64,000 nt of DNA from Asaia bogorensis NBRC 16594 (GTDB lineage Bacteria; Pseudomonadota; Alphaproteobacteria; Acetobacterales; Acetobacteraceae), in assembly GCF_001547995.1 (NCBI RefSeq), contig NZ_AP014690.1, positions 2,725,001 through 2,789,000 of the forward strand, read 5' to 3'. This document shows, one piece after another, positions 1-10,030 of the stretch (the stretch's first letter is position 1; every line of letters begins with the position of its first letter). Made by a program: the position numbers and the translations under genes. The notes beneath the pieces were generated by a model, which searched no databases, was not told the origin of the DNA, and saw nothing but the letters and a program-made list of their open reading frames with translations.

Positions 1-1469
1 AGCAGGGCTTCAGCAATGAGCGAAGCGGAAGCCGCCTCGGCTTCGGTGAGACCAGTCACATCGGGGGCCGACGCGTCGATGCGATGTGCGATGGCAAAGC
101 CGAGACGTGCCGCATCTTCCGGCATGGCGCGGATGGCATCCTGCGCGAAACCGTCCAGATCGGTCACCGTGGGCGACACTACGAACAGCGGCGAAATCGT
201 GTCCTGACCCAGCGTACGCACCGAGGCGTCCATCCAGTGAGGGACACGGGCCTGATCGGCAGCCTTGTTGAAGGCCGTGCGCTTGATCTGGCGCAGTGCC
301 AGGCTCATGCGCGGCGAAGTTGCCGAGACATCCTCACCCAGGATCAGGGCGCCGTCAGCGGTTTCCATCTCATGCATGGTAGCGATGCGCGCCGGACCAG
401 TGGCCAGAAGCGACGCTGCCAGCTTGACCAGGCTATGCTGCGGCTCGGCCATGCCGGTAGAGAAATTCTCGGCACCGACGAGCTTGCGCAGGGCGTAGTT
501 GGATTCCAGCGACGCGCGCGGCGAGCCGATGCCCACCAGCTTGCCCGAAGCCGCGATCTTGCCGAAATGATCCAGTGCGGCCTGGGCCGGTACCGGCGTC
601 ATGTCGCCATTGATCACATAACCAGCCGAACGCAGGCGCGTCGGGGCATTGACCCAGCCATGACCGAAGCGACCGCGATCGCACAGGAAGTAGCGGTTCA
701 CCTCATCATTATAGCGGTTGAGCGTACGGCGAACCTTGCCAGCGCGCTCATTGATGATGGTGTTGCAGCCTGTTGCGCAGTTGGAGCAGACAGACGGTGC
801 GCCGCGCATGTCCCATTTGCGGCTGTACATCTTCGAGAACGGCTTGTCGGTGAACACGCCGGTCGGGCAGACCTCGATGAGGTTACCGGAGAAGGGGCTC
901 TCCAGCGTACCGCTCTCATGACGGCCGAAATAGACGTTGTTGTGCGAGGCAAACACGCCCAGATCCTGGCCGCCCGCATAATCGCGATAGAAACGCACGC
1001 AACGATAGCAGGCGATGCAGCGGTTCATTTCGTGCTTCACGAAAGGACCGAGTTCCTGATTGTTGTGGGTGCGCTTGTCGAAGCGATAGCGACGCTCGCG
1101 ATGACCGGTCATCACGGTCATGTCCTGAAGGTGACATTCGCCACCTTCTTCACAAACCGGGCAGTCATGCGGGTGGTTCGTCATCAGCCACTCGACCACT
1201 TCGCCGCGGAATTCCTTGGCTTCGGGGTCTTCAACCGAGATGATCGCGCCTTCAGTCACCGGCGTCATGCAAGCCATGACGATACGACCGCGTGTGTCGT
1301 CGGCATTGGCATACTGCTTGACGGCGCACTGGCGGCATGCACCGACAGACCCGAGTTCCGGGTGCCAGCAGAAATAGGGCAGGTCTTCCCCTGCCTCGAG
1401 ACAGGCCTGCAGAAGGTTCACGTCTGAACGTGCTTCAACCTCGCGGCCGTCGATTACGATTTTTGCCAT
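1..1469 (-). CDS. nuoG: NADH-quinone oxidoreductase subunit G (partial, C-terminus beyond window)
   Basis: NuoG is the large peripheral iron-sulfur subunit of complex I and passes electrons from the NuoEF flavin module toward quinone. About 489 codons are visible; the gene leaves the window at its left edge. Seen in translation: N1b ligands C34, C45, C48 and C67; the N5 motif with H99/H101, C103, C106 and C112; N4 ligands C151, C154, C157 and C201; and the additional N7 set C228, C231, C235 plus C263 (27 residues later), a mark of E. coli-type NuoG. The ATG at 1469 follows a TAGGAGGA site. It lies 13 bp after nuoF and is the last visible gene of nuoABCDEFG. Confidence 0.95.
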   Translation of the reverse strand, partial: MAKIVIDGREVEARSDVNLLQACLEAGEDLPYFCWHPELGSVGACRQCAVKQYANADDTRGRIVMACMTPVTEGAIISVEDPEAKEFRGEVVEWLMTNHPHDCPVCEEGGECHLQDMTVMTGHRERRYRFDKRTHNNQELGPFVKHEMNRCIACYRCVRFYRDYAGGQDLGVFASHNNVYFGRHESGTLESPFSGNLIEVCPTGVFTDKPFSKMYSRKWDMRGAPSVCSNCATGCNTIINERAGKVRRTLNRYNDEVNRYFLCDRGRFGHGWVNAPTRLRSAGYVINGDMTPVPAQAALDHFGKIAASGKLVGIGSPRASLESNYALRKLVGAENFSTGMAEPQHSLVKLAASLLATGPARIATMHEMETADGALILGEDVSATSPRMSLALRQIKRTAFNKAADQARVPHWMDASVRTLGQDTISPLFVVSPTVTDLDGFAQDAIRAMPEDAARLGFAIAHRIDASAPDVTGLTEAEAASASLIAEAL

Positions 1470-1482
1470 CGGGCCGTTCCTC

Positions 1483-2799
1483 CTACGCCGCCTGCCCTGC
1501 GGCGCCGCTTTCTGCGGTGCCGGAGGTGGGCTTGCTAACCATTAGCTGGAAATCCTCGGCGAACATCTTCAGGCCGCTGGCCAGAGGCGCAATCGCACCC
1601 GGCGCATGGGCGCAGAAAGTGCGCCCCATCGGGCCGATCAGGCGGGCCGCGTCATGGAGGCGATCGATATCCTCCGGCGTGCCGCGCCCTTCCTCAATGG
1701 CAATCAGAAGACGCTCGACCCAAGGCAGGCCGTCACGACAGGGCGTGCACCAGCCACAGGATTCCTGCGCAAAGAAATGCTCAAGATTGCGGATCATCCC
1801 GATCGGGCTGGTCTTGTCATCGAGCAGGATGGCCAGACCCGTACCAAGGCGGCTGCCCGCCTTTTCCGGCGTCGGGTAATCCATGATGATGTCAGCGTGC
1901 TCGGCCCCGAGGAACGCGGTCGAGGCACCACCGGGCAGGAAGGCGCGCAGCTTGTAGCCGTCCTGCATGCCACCGGCACATTCGTTCAGGATCACGCCAA
2001 GCGACGTGCCCAGAGGCAGCTCGAACACACCCGGACGCTTGGCGCGACCGCTGACACCGTAAAGCTTGGTGCCACCATCGGCGCAGGCGCTCAGCCCCAG
2101 ATACCATTCGGTGCCATTGGCCAGGATATGCGGGATGTTGCTGAAGGTCTCGATGTTGTTCACGACCGTCGGTGCGCCCCACAGACCACCGATCTGGGGA
2201 AATGGCGGCTTGGCGCGCGGGTTGGCGCGGCGGCCTTCCAGTGCCGTGATCAGGGCCGTTTCCTCACCGCAGATATAGCGACCTGCGGAGGGATGGACGT
2301 GAAGATCGAAATCGAAACCAGAGCCGAGAATGTTCTCGCCAAGGAAGCCGGCCTCACGCGCCTGGATGACCGCCTGCTGCAGGCGCTCCAGACCCAGATG
2401 GTACTCACCGCGCAGGAAGATGATGCCGTGCCGTGCCTGGATGGCATAGGCCGAGATGATCATGCCTTCGATAAGCTGGAGCGGGTTGCCCTCGACAAGG
2501 ATACGATCCTTGAAGGTGCCCGGCTCCATTTCGTCACCATTGGCGACGATATATTTCAGGCGGTCCTTGGAGGATTCCTTGGGAACGAAGCTCCATTTCA
2601 TGCCGGTGCTGAACCCGGCGCCGCCGCGTCCGCGCAGCTTGGAGTCCGTCACCTCGGTGATGATCTCCGCAGGGCTCATGCCAAGGGCGCGGCGCAGACC
2701 GCGCCAGCCGCCCTTTTTGTCATAGCCAGCCGGATCGAGCGGCGTCTCGCGATTGACGAGCGCCAGGAGCGGCTGCTTTTCGGGGTTGAGACCAGTCAT
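1483..2799 (-). CDS. nuoF: NADH-quinone oxidoreductase subunit F (NADH/FMN-binding)
   Basis: NuoF (438 aa) is the NADH-oxidising flavoprotein of complex I and holds FMN and the N3 4Fe-4S cluster. The glycine-rich NADH/FMN site GRGGAGFSTG is at residues 57-66, the ANGDEMEPG segment at about 86-94 and CGEETAL at about 178-184. The N3 ligands are C348, C351 and C354 (ESCGWCTPCRDG) and C396. I chose the ATG at 2799, which overlaps the nuoE stop as TGATG and follows GAGGAAG; a GTG one codon upstream is also possible. Length is normal for the family. Its overlap with nuoE points to translational coupling in the nuo operon. Confidence 0.97.
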   Translation of the reverse strand: MTGLNPEKQPLLALVNRETPLDPAGYDKKGGWRGLRRALGMSPAEIITEVTDSKLRGRGGAGFSTGMKWSFVPKESSKDRLKYIVANGDEMEPGTFKDRILVEGNPLQLIEGMIISAYAIQARHGIIFLRGEYHLGLERLQQAVIQAREAGFLGENILGSGFDFDLHVHPSAGRYICGEETALITALEGRRANPRAKPPFPQIGGLWGAPTVVNNIETFSNIPHILANGTEWYLGLSACADGGTKLYGVSGRAKRPGVFELPLGTSLGVILNECAGGMQDGYKLRAFLPGGASTAFLGAEHADIIMDYPTPEKAGSRLGTGLAILLDDKTSPIGMIRNLEHFFAQESCGWCTPCRDGLPWVERLLIAIEEGRGTPEDIDRLHDAARLIGPMGRTFCAHAPGAIAPLASGLKMFAEDFQLMVSKPTSGTAESGAAGQAA

Positions 2800-3308
2800 C
2801 ACTTCTTCCTCGCCCGAATGTCGTCGATGATCCCGTCGATATCTTCCGGACGGACAGGACCGAACAGGTCCTTGCCGACCAGCATGGCCGGCGCATGGTC
2901 GCAGTGACCAAGGCAGACGATGGGCAGAACGGTGAATTCACCATCCGGCGTCGTCTCGCCCATTTTCACGCCCAGCTTCTTGCAAAGGCGCTCGCGTGTC
3001 TGTTCCGCACCCATGATGTAGCAGGACACGGAGTCACAGAGCATGACCACGTTCTTGCCGACCGGCTTGCGGAACAGCAGGTTGAAATAGGTGGCAATCC
3101 CGTCCAGATCGGCCTGGGACATGCCAAGGATCCGTGCCGTATGGGCAAGATGCGCGTCGTTGATCCAGCCGAAGCGTTCCTGCACCAGACGCAGCGCCTC
3201 AATGGCGGCGCCGCGCGGGTGATGCTCATGGGCCGCCATGTCGATGAAGGTATCGACGAGATCCTTGGGGAGTTCGGCGTCCTGCGCCGTAAGTTCAGCG
3301 GTCGACAT
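2799..3308 (-). CDS. nuoE: NADH-quinone oxidoreductase subunit E (24 kDa, 2Fe-2S)
   Basis: NuoE (169 aa) is the small thioredoxin-fold subunit of the NADH dehydrogenase module of complex I. The four N1a 2Fe-2S ligands are in place: C91 and C96 (CDSVSC), and C132 and C136 (CLGHC). Length matches bacterial NuoE. The ATG at 3308 lies inside the 3' end of nuoCD (14 bp overlap), and the stop TGA overlaps the nuoF start. Both junctions suggest coupled translation of the soluble arm subunits. Confidence 0.97.
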   Translation of the reverse strand: MSTAELTAQDAELPKDLVDTFIDMAAHEHHPRGAAIEALRLVQERFGWINDAHLAHTARILGMSQADLDGIATYFNLLFRKPVGKNVVMLCDSVSCYIMGAEQTRERLCKKLGVKMGETTPDGEFTVLPIVCLGHCDHAPAMLVGKDLFGPVRPEDIDGIIDDIRARKK

Positions 3309-5073
3309 CGGCCATCACAAAATCGATGCTTCCGATGATGGCAATCAGATCGGCAATCATGGTGCCGCGTGACAGCATCGGAAGCTGTTGCAGATGAATG
3401 AACGACGGTGTGCGGATACGCGTCCGGTAGGACATCGTGCCGCCATCGCTCACGAGGTAATACTGGTTGAGACCCTTGGTCGCCTCGATGCAGGAGCGCA
3501 CTTCGCCCTGCGGAATGACCGGCCCCCAGCTGACGCCCACGAAGTGATGGATGAGCGTCTCGATGTCATGCATCGTGCGCGGCTTCGGCGGCGGCATGGC
3601 CAGGGGATGCTCGGCCTTGTAGGCCCCGCCCGGCATGTTATCGAGGCAGTAGCGGATGATGCGCAGGCTCTGGCGGATCTCTTCGATATGCACCGCAGCG
3701 CGATCATAGCAATCGCCGTTGACGGCAGTCGGAATATCGAAGTCGATCTGGTCATAACCAGAATAGGGCGCCTTGCGACGATAATCCCATTCCAGACCCG
3801 TGGCACGCAGCCCCGGCCCCGTCACGCCCCAATCTACCGCCTCTTCGGTATTGTAGACGCCAACGCCCTTGGTACGGGCCTTGAAGATCGGGTTCTTCAT
3901 GACGAGTTCGTTGTACTCGTCCAGACGCTTGGGCAGATAATCGAGGAAGGCGCGAACCTCGCCATCCCAGCCCTGCGGCAGATCCATCGCCACGCCGCCG
4001 ATGCGGAAGAAGGCCGGATGCATGCGGAAGCCGCAGATCTTTTCGATGATCTCGAAAACGCGCTCGCGGTCGGTGAAGATGTAGAAAACCGGCGAGAGCT
4101 GACCCAGATCCTGCACCATCGTTCCGTAGAACACGAGATGGCTGGAGATACGGAAGAACTCGGCCAGCATGATGCGAATGAGCTGAGCACGCGGCGGCAC
4201 GGTGATGCCTGCCAGCTTCTCGACACCCATCACATAGGGGAAGTTGTTCATCACCCCGCCGACATAGTCGATACGATCGGTATAGGGGATGTAGCTGTGC
4301 CAGGTCTGGCGCTCGGCCATTTTCTCGGCGCCGCGATGATGGAAGCCGATATCGGGCACCGCATCGACAATGAACTCGCCCTCGAGCTGCAGCACGACGC
4401 GGAACACGCCATGTACCGAAGGATGGTTCGGGCCGAGATTGAGGAACATGAAGTCGCTGTTGTCGGAATGACGCTTCATGCCCCAGGATTCGGGGTCGAA
4501 TTTCAGCGCTTCCTGCTCGTCGAAAACCTGGTCTTCGGAGAGCGTATAGGGCGGACGCTCGGTCGCGCGGGCGTAATGGTCCTTGCGCAGGGGGTGCCCG
4601 ACCCAGGTCGGCGGTGTCAGGATGCGCGAGAGATGCGGATGCCCCTCGAACACGACACCAAAAAGATCCCATGCCTCACGTTCGAGCCAGTTCGAATTTG
4701 GCCAGATATCGGTGATGGACGCGATATTGGCATCATCGACTGCAAGCGGGACCTTGAAGCGCACTTCATCGATCGGCCCGTCGAAGGACTGGATGTGGTA
4801 GATGACCGTGAAGTCGGATGCCGGCAGATTGTCACGATGGATACGCTGGCGCTCGTCCACACAGGTCAGGTCGAGCAGCATGCGCAGCGCGCCACCGGCC
4901 TTGACCGCCTGAAGCACGGCACGGATCTGGCCGCGCGAGACCCAGAAAGTCGGCACGCCATCACGCGTAGCTTCTTCCATAATGATCATGTGCGGCGGGA
5001 AAGCGGCGACCGAGGCCCCCATGCTGCCCGTGCCCATGCCTGCTGCGCGGCTGTTGTCGAAAACTTCGCTCAT
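3295..5073 (-). CDS. nuoCD: NADH-quinone oxidoreductase fused subunit C/D
   Basis: This 592-aa protein fuses NuoC (30 kDa) and NuoD (49 kDa), the complex I subunits that form part of the quinone site next to NuoB. The NuoC signature [12 protein letters not shown] with GHPHLSRIL lies at residues 129-151. The NuoD domain begins near 200 with [11 protein letters not shown] at 212-222 and continues through [13 protein letters not shown] chose the ATG at 5073, 13 bp after nuoB and preceded by a GGAG site; an open extension of 21 codons upstream would overlap nuoB and has no support. The fusion is typical of E. coli-type operons, while most alphaproteobacteria have separate nuoC and nuoD. Confidence 0.97.
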   Translation of the reverse strand: MSEVFDNSRAAGMGTGSMGASVAAFPPHMIIMEEATRDGVPTFWVSRGQIRAVLQAVKAGGALRMLLDLTCVDERQRIHRDNLPASDFTVIYHIQSFDGPIDEVRFKVPLAVDDANIASITDIWPNSNWLEREAWDLFGVVFEGHPHLSRILTPPTWVGHPLRKDHYARATERPPYTLSEDQVFDEQEALKFDPESWGMKRHSDNSDFMFLNLGPNHPSVHGVFRVVLQLEGEFIVDAVPDIGFHHRGAEKMAERQTWHSYIPYTDRIDYVGGVMNNFPYVMGVEKLAGITVPPRAQLIRIMLAEFFRISSHLVFYGTMVQDLGQLSPVFYIFTDRERVFEIIEKICGFRMHPAFFRIGGVAMDLPQGWDGEVRAFLDYLPKRLDEYNELVMKNPIFKARTKGVGVYNTEEAVDWGVTGPGLRATGLEWDYRRKAPYSGYDQIDFDIPTAVNGDCYDRAAVHIEEIRQSLRIIRYCLDNMPGGAYKAEHPLAMPPPKPRTMHDIETLIHHFVGVSWGPVIPQGEVRSCIEATKGLNQYYLVSDGGTMSYRTRIRTPSFIHLQQLPMLSRGTMIADLIAIIGSIDFVMADVDR

Positions 5074-5086
5074 GGCTGCAGGCTCC

Positions 5087-5728
5087 TCAGATCGTGTCGG
5101 GCGTACGCAGCTTGGTGACCGCCATGCGCTCTTCACGCTTGAGGTCGCGCATGCTGGCAGGCGTCACCTTGGTCACGCCCTGATCACCCACCATCCAGCT
5201 GAGCGGACGGCGCTGCTTGCCGATGGAGTCCTGCAGCAGCATCAGCCCCTCAAGCAGGGCGTCGGGGCGCGGCGGACAGCCCGGCACATACACATCGACA
5301 GGAAGGAAGCTGTCGACACCCTGCACAACGCTGTAGATGTCATACATGCCGCCCGAATTGGCACAGGAGCCCATGGAGATGACCCAGCGCGGCTCAAGCA
5401 TCTGGTCATACAGATACTTCACGATAGGGGCCATCTTGCGGAAAACGGTGCCCGCGATCACGATCAGGTCGGCTTCACGCGGGGTGGCGCGCAGCACTTC
5501 GGAGCCGAAGCGCGCAATGTCATAGCGGCTCGTGAAAGCCGTCGCCATTTCCACGTAGCAGCAGGACAGGCCGAAATTGAACGGCCAGACCGAGTTCTTC
5601 TGCCCCCAGGAAATGAAATCCTGAAGCTTGCCCACAACAAGATTACGGCGCACGTCCTCGTGCGCCAGAAGTTCCTCAGGGGATTGCAGACGGGGCTCGC
5701 CGACGGCGGAGGTAAGAGTCCAAGTCAT
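5087..5728 (-). CDS. nuoB: NADH-quinone oxidoreductase subunit B (N2 cluster)
   Basis: NuoB (213 aa) carries the terminal 4Fe-4S cluster N2 that reduces quinone in complex I. The characteristic tandem cysteines are C56 and C57 (LSCCYVEM), with C122 (MGSCANSGG) and C151 (PGCPPRP) completing the site. The N- and C-terminal extensions are modest and the length is within the family range. It starts 2 bp after nuoA and ends 13 bp before nuoCD, so it sits in the expected operon position. Confidence 0.97.
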   Translation of the reverse strand: MTWTLTSAVGEPRLQSPEELLAHEDVRRNLVVGKLQDFISWGQKNSVWPFNFGLSCCYVEMATAFTSRYDIARFGSEVLRATPREADLIVIAGTVFRKMAPIVKYLYDQMLEPRWVISMGSCANSGGMYDIYSVVQGVDSFLPVDVYVPGCPPRPDALLEGLMLLQDSIGKQRRPLSWMVGDQGVTKVTPASMRDLKREERMAVTKLRTPDTI

Positions 5729-5730
5729 CG

Positions 5731-6189
5731 TTATACGACCTCGCGCTCGGGGATTTTGACAAGTTCAACAGGGGAATTGGGCGGCACCTTGACCGGCATG
5801 CGGCGGTGCTTGGGGCCCCATTCAAGGGCACCACTGCGCCAGAGATAGACCAGGGCGAGCGTCAGAAAGACGACAAAGGTCACGACCGAGATGAAGGCAG
5901 CCCAACCAGCCTCGACCACCACGGGAGCCCATGAGTAGATGAACACACCTTCCACGTCGAAAATAACGAAGAAGACGGCGAGCAGATAATACTGCACCGG
6001 CAGGCGGATACGCGCCGAGCCGGTGGAGAGAATGCCCGATTCATAAGGAAGGCTCATGGAGCGACCGCGCGCCGCACCAACACGACGAGGGCCGAGAGCA
6101 GCTGACAGCGCCACCACGATGCAAAGGAAAATGACCGTAAAGGCCACGTAGATCGCTAAAGCATGATCTGCGAGAAACTGAGACACTGG
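5731..6189 (-). CDS. nuoA: NADH-quinone oxidoreductase subunit A (membrane)
   Basis: NuoA is a small membrane subunit near the quinone tunnel of complex I. Three hydrophobic segments are visible (about residues 10-33, 68-90 and 95-116 from the chosen start), with the conserved loop PYESGI before the second and FDVEGVF after it. The start is a GTG. A GTG at 6198 opens the frame but lies within the AGGTGG Shine-Dalgarno-like site, so I prefer the GTG at 6189 (152 aa), eight bases after that site. It is the first gene of the operon; its promoter should lie in 6190-6411, which is AT-rich. Confidence 0.92.
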   Translation of the reverse strand, partial: PVSQFLADHALAIYVAFTVIFLCIVVALSAALGPRRVGAARGRSMSLPYESGILSTGSARIRLPVQYYLLAVFFVIFDVEGVFIYSWAPVVVEAGWAAFISVVTFVVFLTLALVYLWRSGALEWGPKHRRMPVKVPPNSPVELVKIPEREVV

Positions 6190-6411
6190 CGCAACCACCT
6201 ATTCCCGACGGGACCAAAGGCCTGCGTACCATCACGGCGTGTAACACCGGTCTGGAACTAAAAAGCCAGTGGTCGTGAGGTTTTTTTCTGCGCCATTGCC
6301 TAGCATCACATCAAGTCCCTGCCTATCACCTGAAGGGGAGCACACGAACCCGTGATTATTAGTATTTAAACAGTCCTGTTTTTGTTGATATTGATTATCA
6401 ACTCCTTGCCC

Positions 6412-6436
6412 GTCATCGCGGTCCTGCCGCGATGAC
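6412..6436 (-). terminator. Hairpin downstream of the GH15 gene
   Basis: A perfect inverted repeat, GTCATCGCGG with 5-nt loop TCCTG and CCGCGATGAC, starts 16 bp past the GH15 stop codon. No long T-run follows on the minus strand, so this is a stem-only terminator or RNA 3'-end candidate. It separates the GH15 gene from the nuoA promoter region. Confidence 0.5.
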
Positions 6437-6452
6437 TTGTTGATACTTATTC

Positions 6453-8267
6453 TTAACTTCCCGCTGCCTGCCGGGACAGGGCCTGGTCGAGATATTGTCC
6501 TGCCCTTATGAGCGCCAGATGCGTGAAAGCCTGAGGAAAATTACCTAGATGCTCGCCAGCCGGACCGATTTCCTCCGAAAAAAGACCGACGTGGTTGGCG
6601 TATGAAAGGGTCTTGTCGAACAGGAAGCGGGCCATCAGCAGGTCGCCTGAGCGGGCGAGACATTCGATGTACCAGAACGAGCACATCGTAAAAGTTCCCT
6701 CCCGGCCCTCCAGCCCATCCTCATTATCACCCTCGGCCACATGGTAGCGGAAGACGTGGCTGTCATCGAGCAACTGGTCGCCCACGGCCTTCAGCGTTGC
6801 CATCCATCGTGGGTCGTGATCACCGATGAAACCCATGAGCGGCATGAGCAGACAGGAGGCATCGATTGCAGTACCGCCCTTGTACTGCACGTAATACTGA
6901 AGATCGTCGCTCCAGAAATTATTCTGCACATCCATGTAAATGGCGTTCCGCTCACGCACCCATACAGCGATACGGGCTGGCAAACCACGCTCTTCCGACA
7001 TCCTGATGGCACGATCAAGGGCCACCCAGCACATGATGCGCGAGAACAGGAAGTGCTTCTTGCCGCCACGGACCTCCCATATACTCTCATCGGGCTGGTT
7101 CCAGGCAGTGCAAAGCCAGTCAATACCCTCGGCGATTGACTCCCAGGCCTTCCAGCTGATCCGTTCGCAGTGGCGATCGGCGTGATATACGGCGTCCATC
7201 ATCTCACCGATGATATCGAGTTGCAGCTGATCCTCCGCCCCATTGCCGATACGCACGGGACGCGAGTCCCTAAAGCCGCGGAAATGCGTCAGGTCGGTTT
7301 CAGGCACGAAGGCCTTGCCGTCGATCGCATACATGACCTTCAACCGCGCCTCACCCGGCTGGGCGTCCAGTCGGCGCTCATGCAGCCAGCGGATGAAGGC
7401 AGTGGCCTCCTCCGTATGGCCCGTTTTCATGAAGGCATAGACCATGAACGACGAATCACGGATCCAGCAATAACGGTAATCCCAGTTACGTACCCCGCCC
7501 GGATCTTCAGGCAGGCCGAAGGTCGCCGCCGCAACCATTGACCCGTATTCGGCTGAGGTCAGCAGCTTGAGGGCGAGGGTCGAGCGCGTGATGTGATCAT
7601 GCCAGCGTCCGTGATACTTGGCGCGCGCCACCCAGTCGGTCCAGTAATTGGCTGTTGCCTTGAAGGCATTGGATGTCCAGTGGTCCTCAAGACAGAGATT
7701 TTCGTCCGTCGTCACGCTGTCGAGCATGAAAATGGCCGTCTCATTCAGTTCGAGCACAAATTCGGCGCAGGCATCATCGCCGATGATCGTCATGGGTATG
7801 GTCGAGCTGATACGCAGGCTCGGCAGGTCGGGTCGCTCAGGCTCGAACAGGATCACCCGGTCACTCAGGGCACGGGCCTTATGGCCGACACGGGCATAGT
7901 CGAACCGGGGGGCGCAGTGCAGCCTGAAGCGAAGCGTACCGCGAACAGCTTTCACACGCCTTATCACCCGCTGCTCAGGATAATCAGGGGCCAGCGTCAT
8001 GAAGTCGGAGATTTCACTCACGCCCTCCGGTGACAGAACGCGTGTCAGCAGGACATTCGTATCCGGCACGTAGAACTGCCGGAAACGCCCGCCCTCGAGA
8101 ACAGGTGCCAGCTCGAAGAACCCGGCGCTGGGCTCAAGCAGGGAGGCAAAGACGCTCGGGCTGTCAAAACGCGGCCAGCACATGAAATCGATCGATCCGT
8201 TCAGCGCGACGAGCGCTGTCGTGCGCAGATCGCCAATCACGGCATGATTCTCAATTGCCATACTCAT
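6453..8267 (-). CDS. Glycoside hydrolase family 15 protein (glucoamylase/trehalase-like)
   Basis: A 604-aa cytosolic-type GH15 protein with no signal peptide. The N-terminal beta-sandwich begins with the usual IGDLRTTALVALNGSIDFMC segment (11-30). The (alpha/alpha)6 barrel carries the GH15 active-site stretch NWDYRYCWIRDSSF at 261-274, GNGAEDQLQLD at 341-351, and the C-terminal GNFPQAFTHLALI motif. Members act as glucoamylases or trehalases, and some in Acetobacteraceae or mycobacteria cleave trehalose; the sequence alone does not decide the substrate. ATG codons at residues 1 and 3 are both possible and SD support is weak. It lies 161 bp downstream of zwf on the same strand, so glucose released here could feed the pentose phosphate route. 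Confidence 0.9.
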   Translation of the reverse strand: MSMAIENHAVIGDLRTTALVALNGSIDFMCWPRFDSPSVFASLLEPSAGFFELAPVLEGGRFRQFYVPDTNVLLTRVLSPEGVSEISDFMTLAPDYPEQRVIRRVKAVRGTLRFRLHCAPRFDYARVGHKARALSDRVILFEPERPDLPSLRISSTIPMTIIGDDACAEFVLELNETAIFMLDSVTTDENLCLEDHWTSNAFKATANYWTDWVARAKYHGRWHDHITRSTLALKLLTSAEYGSMVAAATFGLPEDPGGVRNWDYRYCWIRDSSFMVYAFMKTGHTEEATAFIRWLHERRLDAQPGEARLKVMYAIDGKAFVPETDLTHFRGFRDSRPVRIGNGAEDQLQLDIIGEMMDAVYHADRHCERISWKAWESIAEGIDWLCTAWNQPDESIWEVRGGKKHFLFSRIMCWVALDRAIRMSEERGLPARIAVWVRERNAIYMDVQNNFWSDDLQYYVQYKGGTAIDASCLLMPLMGFIGDHDPRWMATLKAVGDQLLDDSHVFRYHVAEGDNEDGLEGREGTFTMCSFWYIECLARSGDLLMARFLFDKTLSYANHVGLFSEEIGPAGEHLGNFPQAFTHLALIRAGQYLDQALSRQAAGS

Positions 8268-8428
8268 TCGCAGTTCTTTCGACCCGAGGCTGGTGAAACC
8301 CTATGTGAAACAGGAATATGAACAAGGCGCCATCCCGACCAGGGATGACCCCTGCCCCCGCAAAGCCGACCAATAGCATCTGGCCGGCCGGAACAATGAC
8401 CACGCGAGGAGGAGAGGCCCGACGTCAA

Positions 8429-9934
8429 TCAGGCCACCGGAAGCCACTGACGCCCATCGCGGGCAAGCAGGGCATCCGCCTCGGCCGGTCCCTGTGACCC
8501 CGCTTCATAAAGGCAAGGCGTAACAGGGGTGGTAGCGACATTGTCAATCGCCGCCCAGGCGGCCTCAATGGTGCCCGCGCTCTGGAAAAGCATCTGGTTG
8601 CCCGCCATGCAGTCATGCAGCAGCGCCTCGTAGCCGACATTCGGCGCCTTCGGGAAAAACGAGTCGTAGAGAAAACTGCTGGTCACGGGGGCAATCACCT
8701 CTTCCAGTCCGGGCTGCTTGGCATCAAACCCTATGGAAACGCCCCGGACAGGATCGAGAAGAAAGCGGATGACATTGCCTGTGCGCGGGTCGTTCATGTC
8801 CTGATTGAAAAGCGCATAAGGCGGCTTTTTAAAGACAATGTTGATCTCGGTGCGTCGGGCCTTCATGCGTTTGCCCGTGCGCAAATAAAAGGGCACCCCA
8901 CCCCAGCGCCAGTTATCGATATCCAGTCGCATGGCAACGTAGGTTTCTGTCTGGCTATCGGTCGCAACACCCGGTTCGCTGCGATAGGCCGCGACGGGTG
9001 ATCCGGCAATCTCACCTGCTCCGTACTGGCCCGCCACGTAATCCTGCGCGCGCACCGGGCGTATGGCTTCCAGCAATCGCGTTTTTTCCTGTCGTATGGC
9101 CTCAGCGGCCAGAGATGATGGTGGCTCCATTGCGATGAGGCTGAGCAGGACGAACAGATGGTTGGGCACCATGTCGCGCAGAGCGCCTGTGTGCTCATAG
9201 AAAGCGCCCCGGCTTTCAACGCCAATCGTCTCGGCAGCCGTGATCTGCACATGGTCGATATATTCGCGACGCCATAGGGGCTCGAACAGGACGTTGGAGA
9301 AGCGCGCGACAAGGATACCCTGATTGGCTTCCTTGCCCATGAAATGATCAATGCGATAGATCTGGCTTTCACGGGCCTGCCGACGCAGGGTTTCATCGAG
9401 TGCCCTGGCCGATGCCAGATCGTGGCCGAAAGGCTTCTCGATCACGATACGCCTGAACCCCGCCTTCTCCGCAAGAAGCCCCGCCTCACCCAGAGCGGTT
9501 GCAATCGGCGCGAAGAAACGGGCCGCGACCGCACAATAGAAAATGGCGCTGTCCCCACCGAGGGTTTCCGACAGGGTGGTGAAAAGCTCGGGCCGAGTGA
9601 AGTCGCCCGCTATATATTGTGCGTTGTGGGTCACCCTGTCCCACGCCCTACGATCGAGATGAGGGCATGAGAACTCGGCAGAGGGATCTTTTGCATCCTG
9701 CTCTGCCAGAGCGAAATGACGGTCGGCCCAGTCCTGGGCCTTTTGCTCGTCGCGATCAATCGCGATGATCTGAAATCCGGCTGGAAGGGCGTTTGCCACA
9801 GCCAGATCGTAAAGCGACGTGAGAAGCAGGCGGCGCGTCAGATCGCCCCCGGCTCCGAAAATGACCAGCTTGCAGGGTTGAGAGGCGGAAGTTTGCCCGA
9901 GAACATTCTGAAGCTGGTCAGCAGGGCTCGTCAT
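8429..9934 (-). CDS. zwf: Glucose-6-phosphate 1-dehydrogenase
   Basis: This enzyme (501 aa) oxidises glucose 6-phosphate to 6-phosphogluconolactone with NAD(P)+, the entry step of the oxidative pentose phosphate and Entner-Doudoroff routes, which are dominant in acetic acid bacteria. The nucleotide-binding GAGGDLTRR is at residues 27-35, EKPFGHD at 166-172 and the substrate/active-site motif RIDHFMGKE at 194-202 with catalytic H197. Length is normal. It is transcribed from the AT-rich 96-bp gap to its right and may be followed by the GH15 gene. Confidence 0.97.
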   Translation of the reverse strand: MTSPADQLQNVLGQTSASQPCKLVIFGAGGDLTRRLLLTSLYDLAVANALPAGFQIIAIDRDEQKAQDWADRHFALAEQDAKDPSAEFSCPHLDRRAWDRVTHNAQYIAGDFTRPELFTTLSETLGGDSAIFYCAVAARFFAPIATALGEAGLLAEKAGFRRIVIEKPFGHDLASARALDETLRRQARESQIYRIDHFMGKEANQGILVARFSNVLFEPLWRREYIDHVQITAAETIGVESRGAFYEHTGALRDMVPNHLFVLLSLIAMEPPSSLAAEAIRQEKTRLLEAIRPVRAQDYVAGQYGAGEIAGSPVAAYRSEPGVATDSQTETYVAMRLDIDNWRWGGVPFYLRTGKRMKARRTEINIVFKKPPYALFNQDMNDPRTGNVIRFLLDPVRGVSIGFDAKQPGLEEVIAPVTSSFLYDSFFPKAPNVGYEALLHDCMAGNQMLFQSAGTIEAAWAAIDNVATTPVTPCLYEAGSQGPAEADALLARDGRQWLPVA

Positions 9935-10030
9935 GGTACTTCTCCATCCTTCTCAATGAGCAGGATAAAAAAGCTTACAGAGCCCTAATAGATCGCCTAA
10001 TTATTTTCTTAAGTTCAAACAATAACGTGA

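Noticed and set aside
84-2907. Long plus-strand open frames opposite nuoG, nuoF and nuoE (for example 84-1427 and 1606-2907)
   Set aside because: They are antisense to genes with full sets of cofactor motifs; their translations are His/Arg/Ala-rich with no domain features, as expected for GC-rich shadow frames.
4680-4700. GTTCGAATT-like string reminiscent of a tRNA T-loop
   Set aside because: It lies inside nuoCD and has no acceptor or anticodon stems around it; no tRNA is present.
3388-5118. 576-codon open frame on the plus strand through nuoCD
   Set aside because: Antisense to the conserved NuoCD protein; composition (many His, Ala, Arg) and lack of motifs show it is a shadow.
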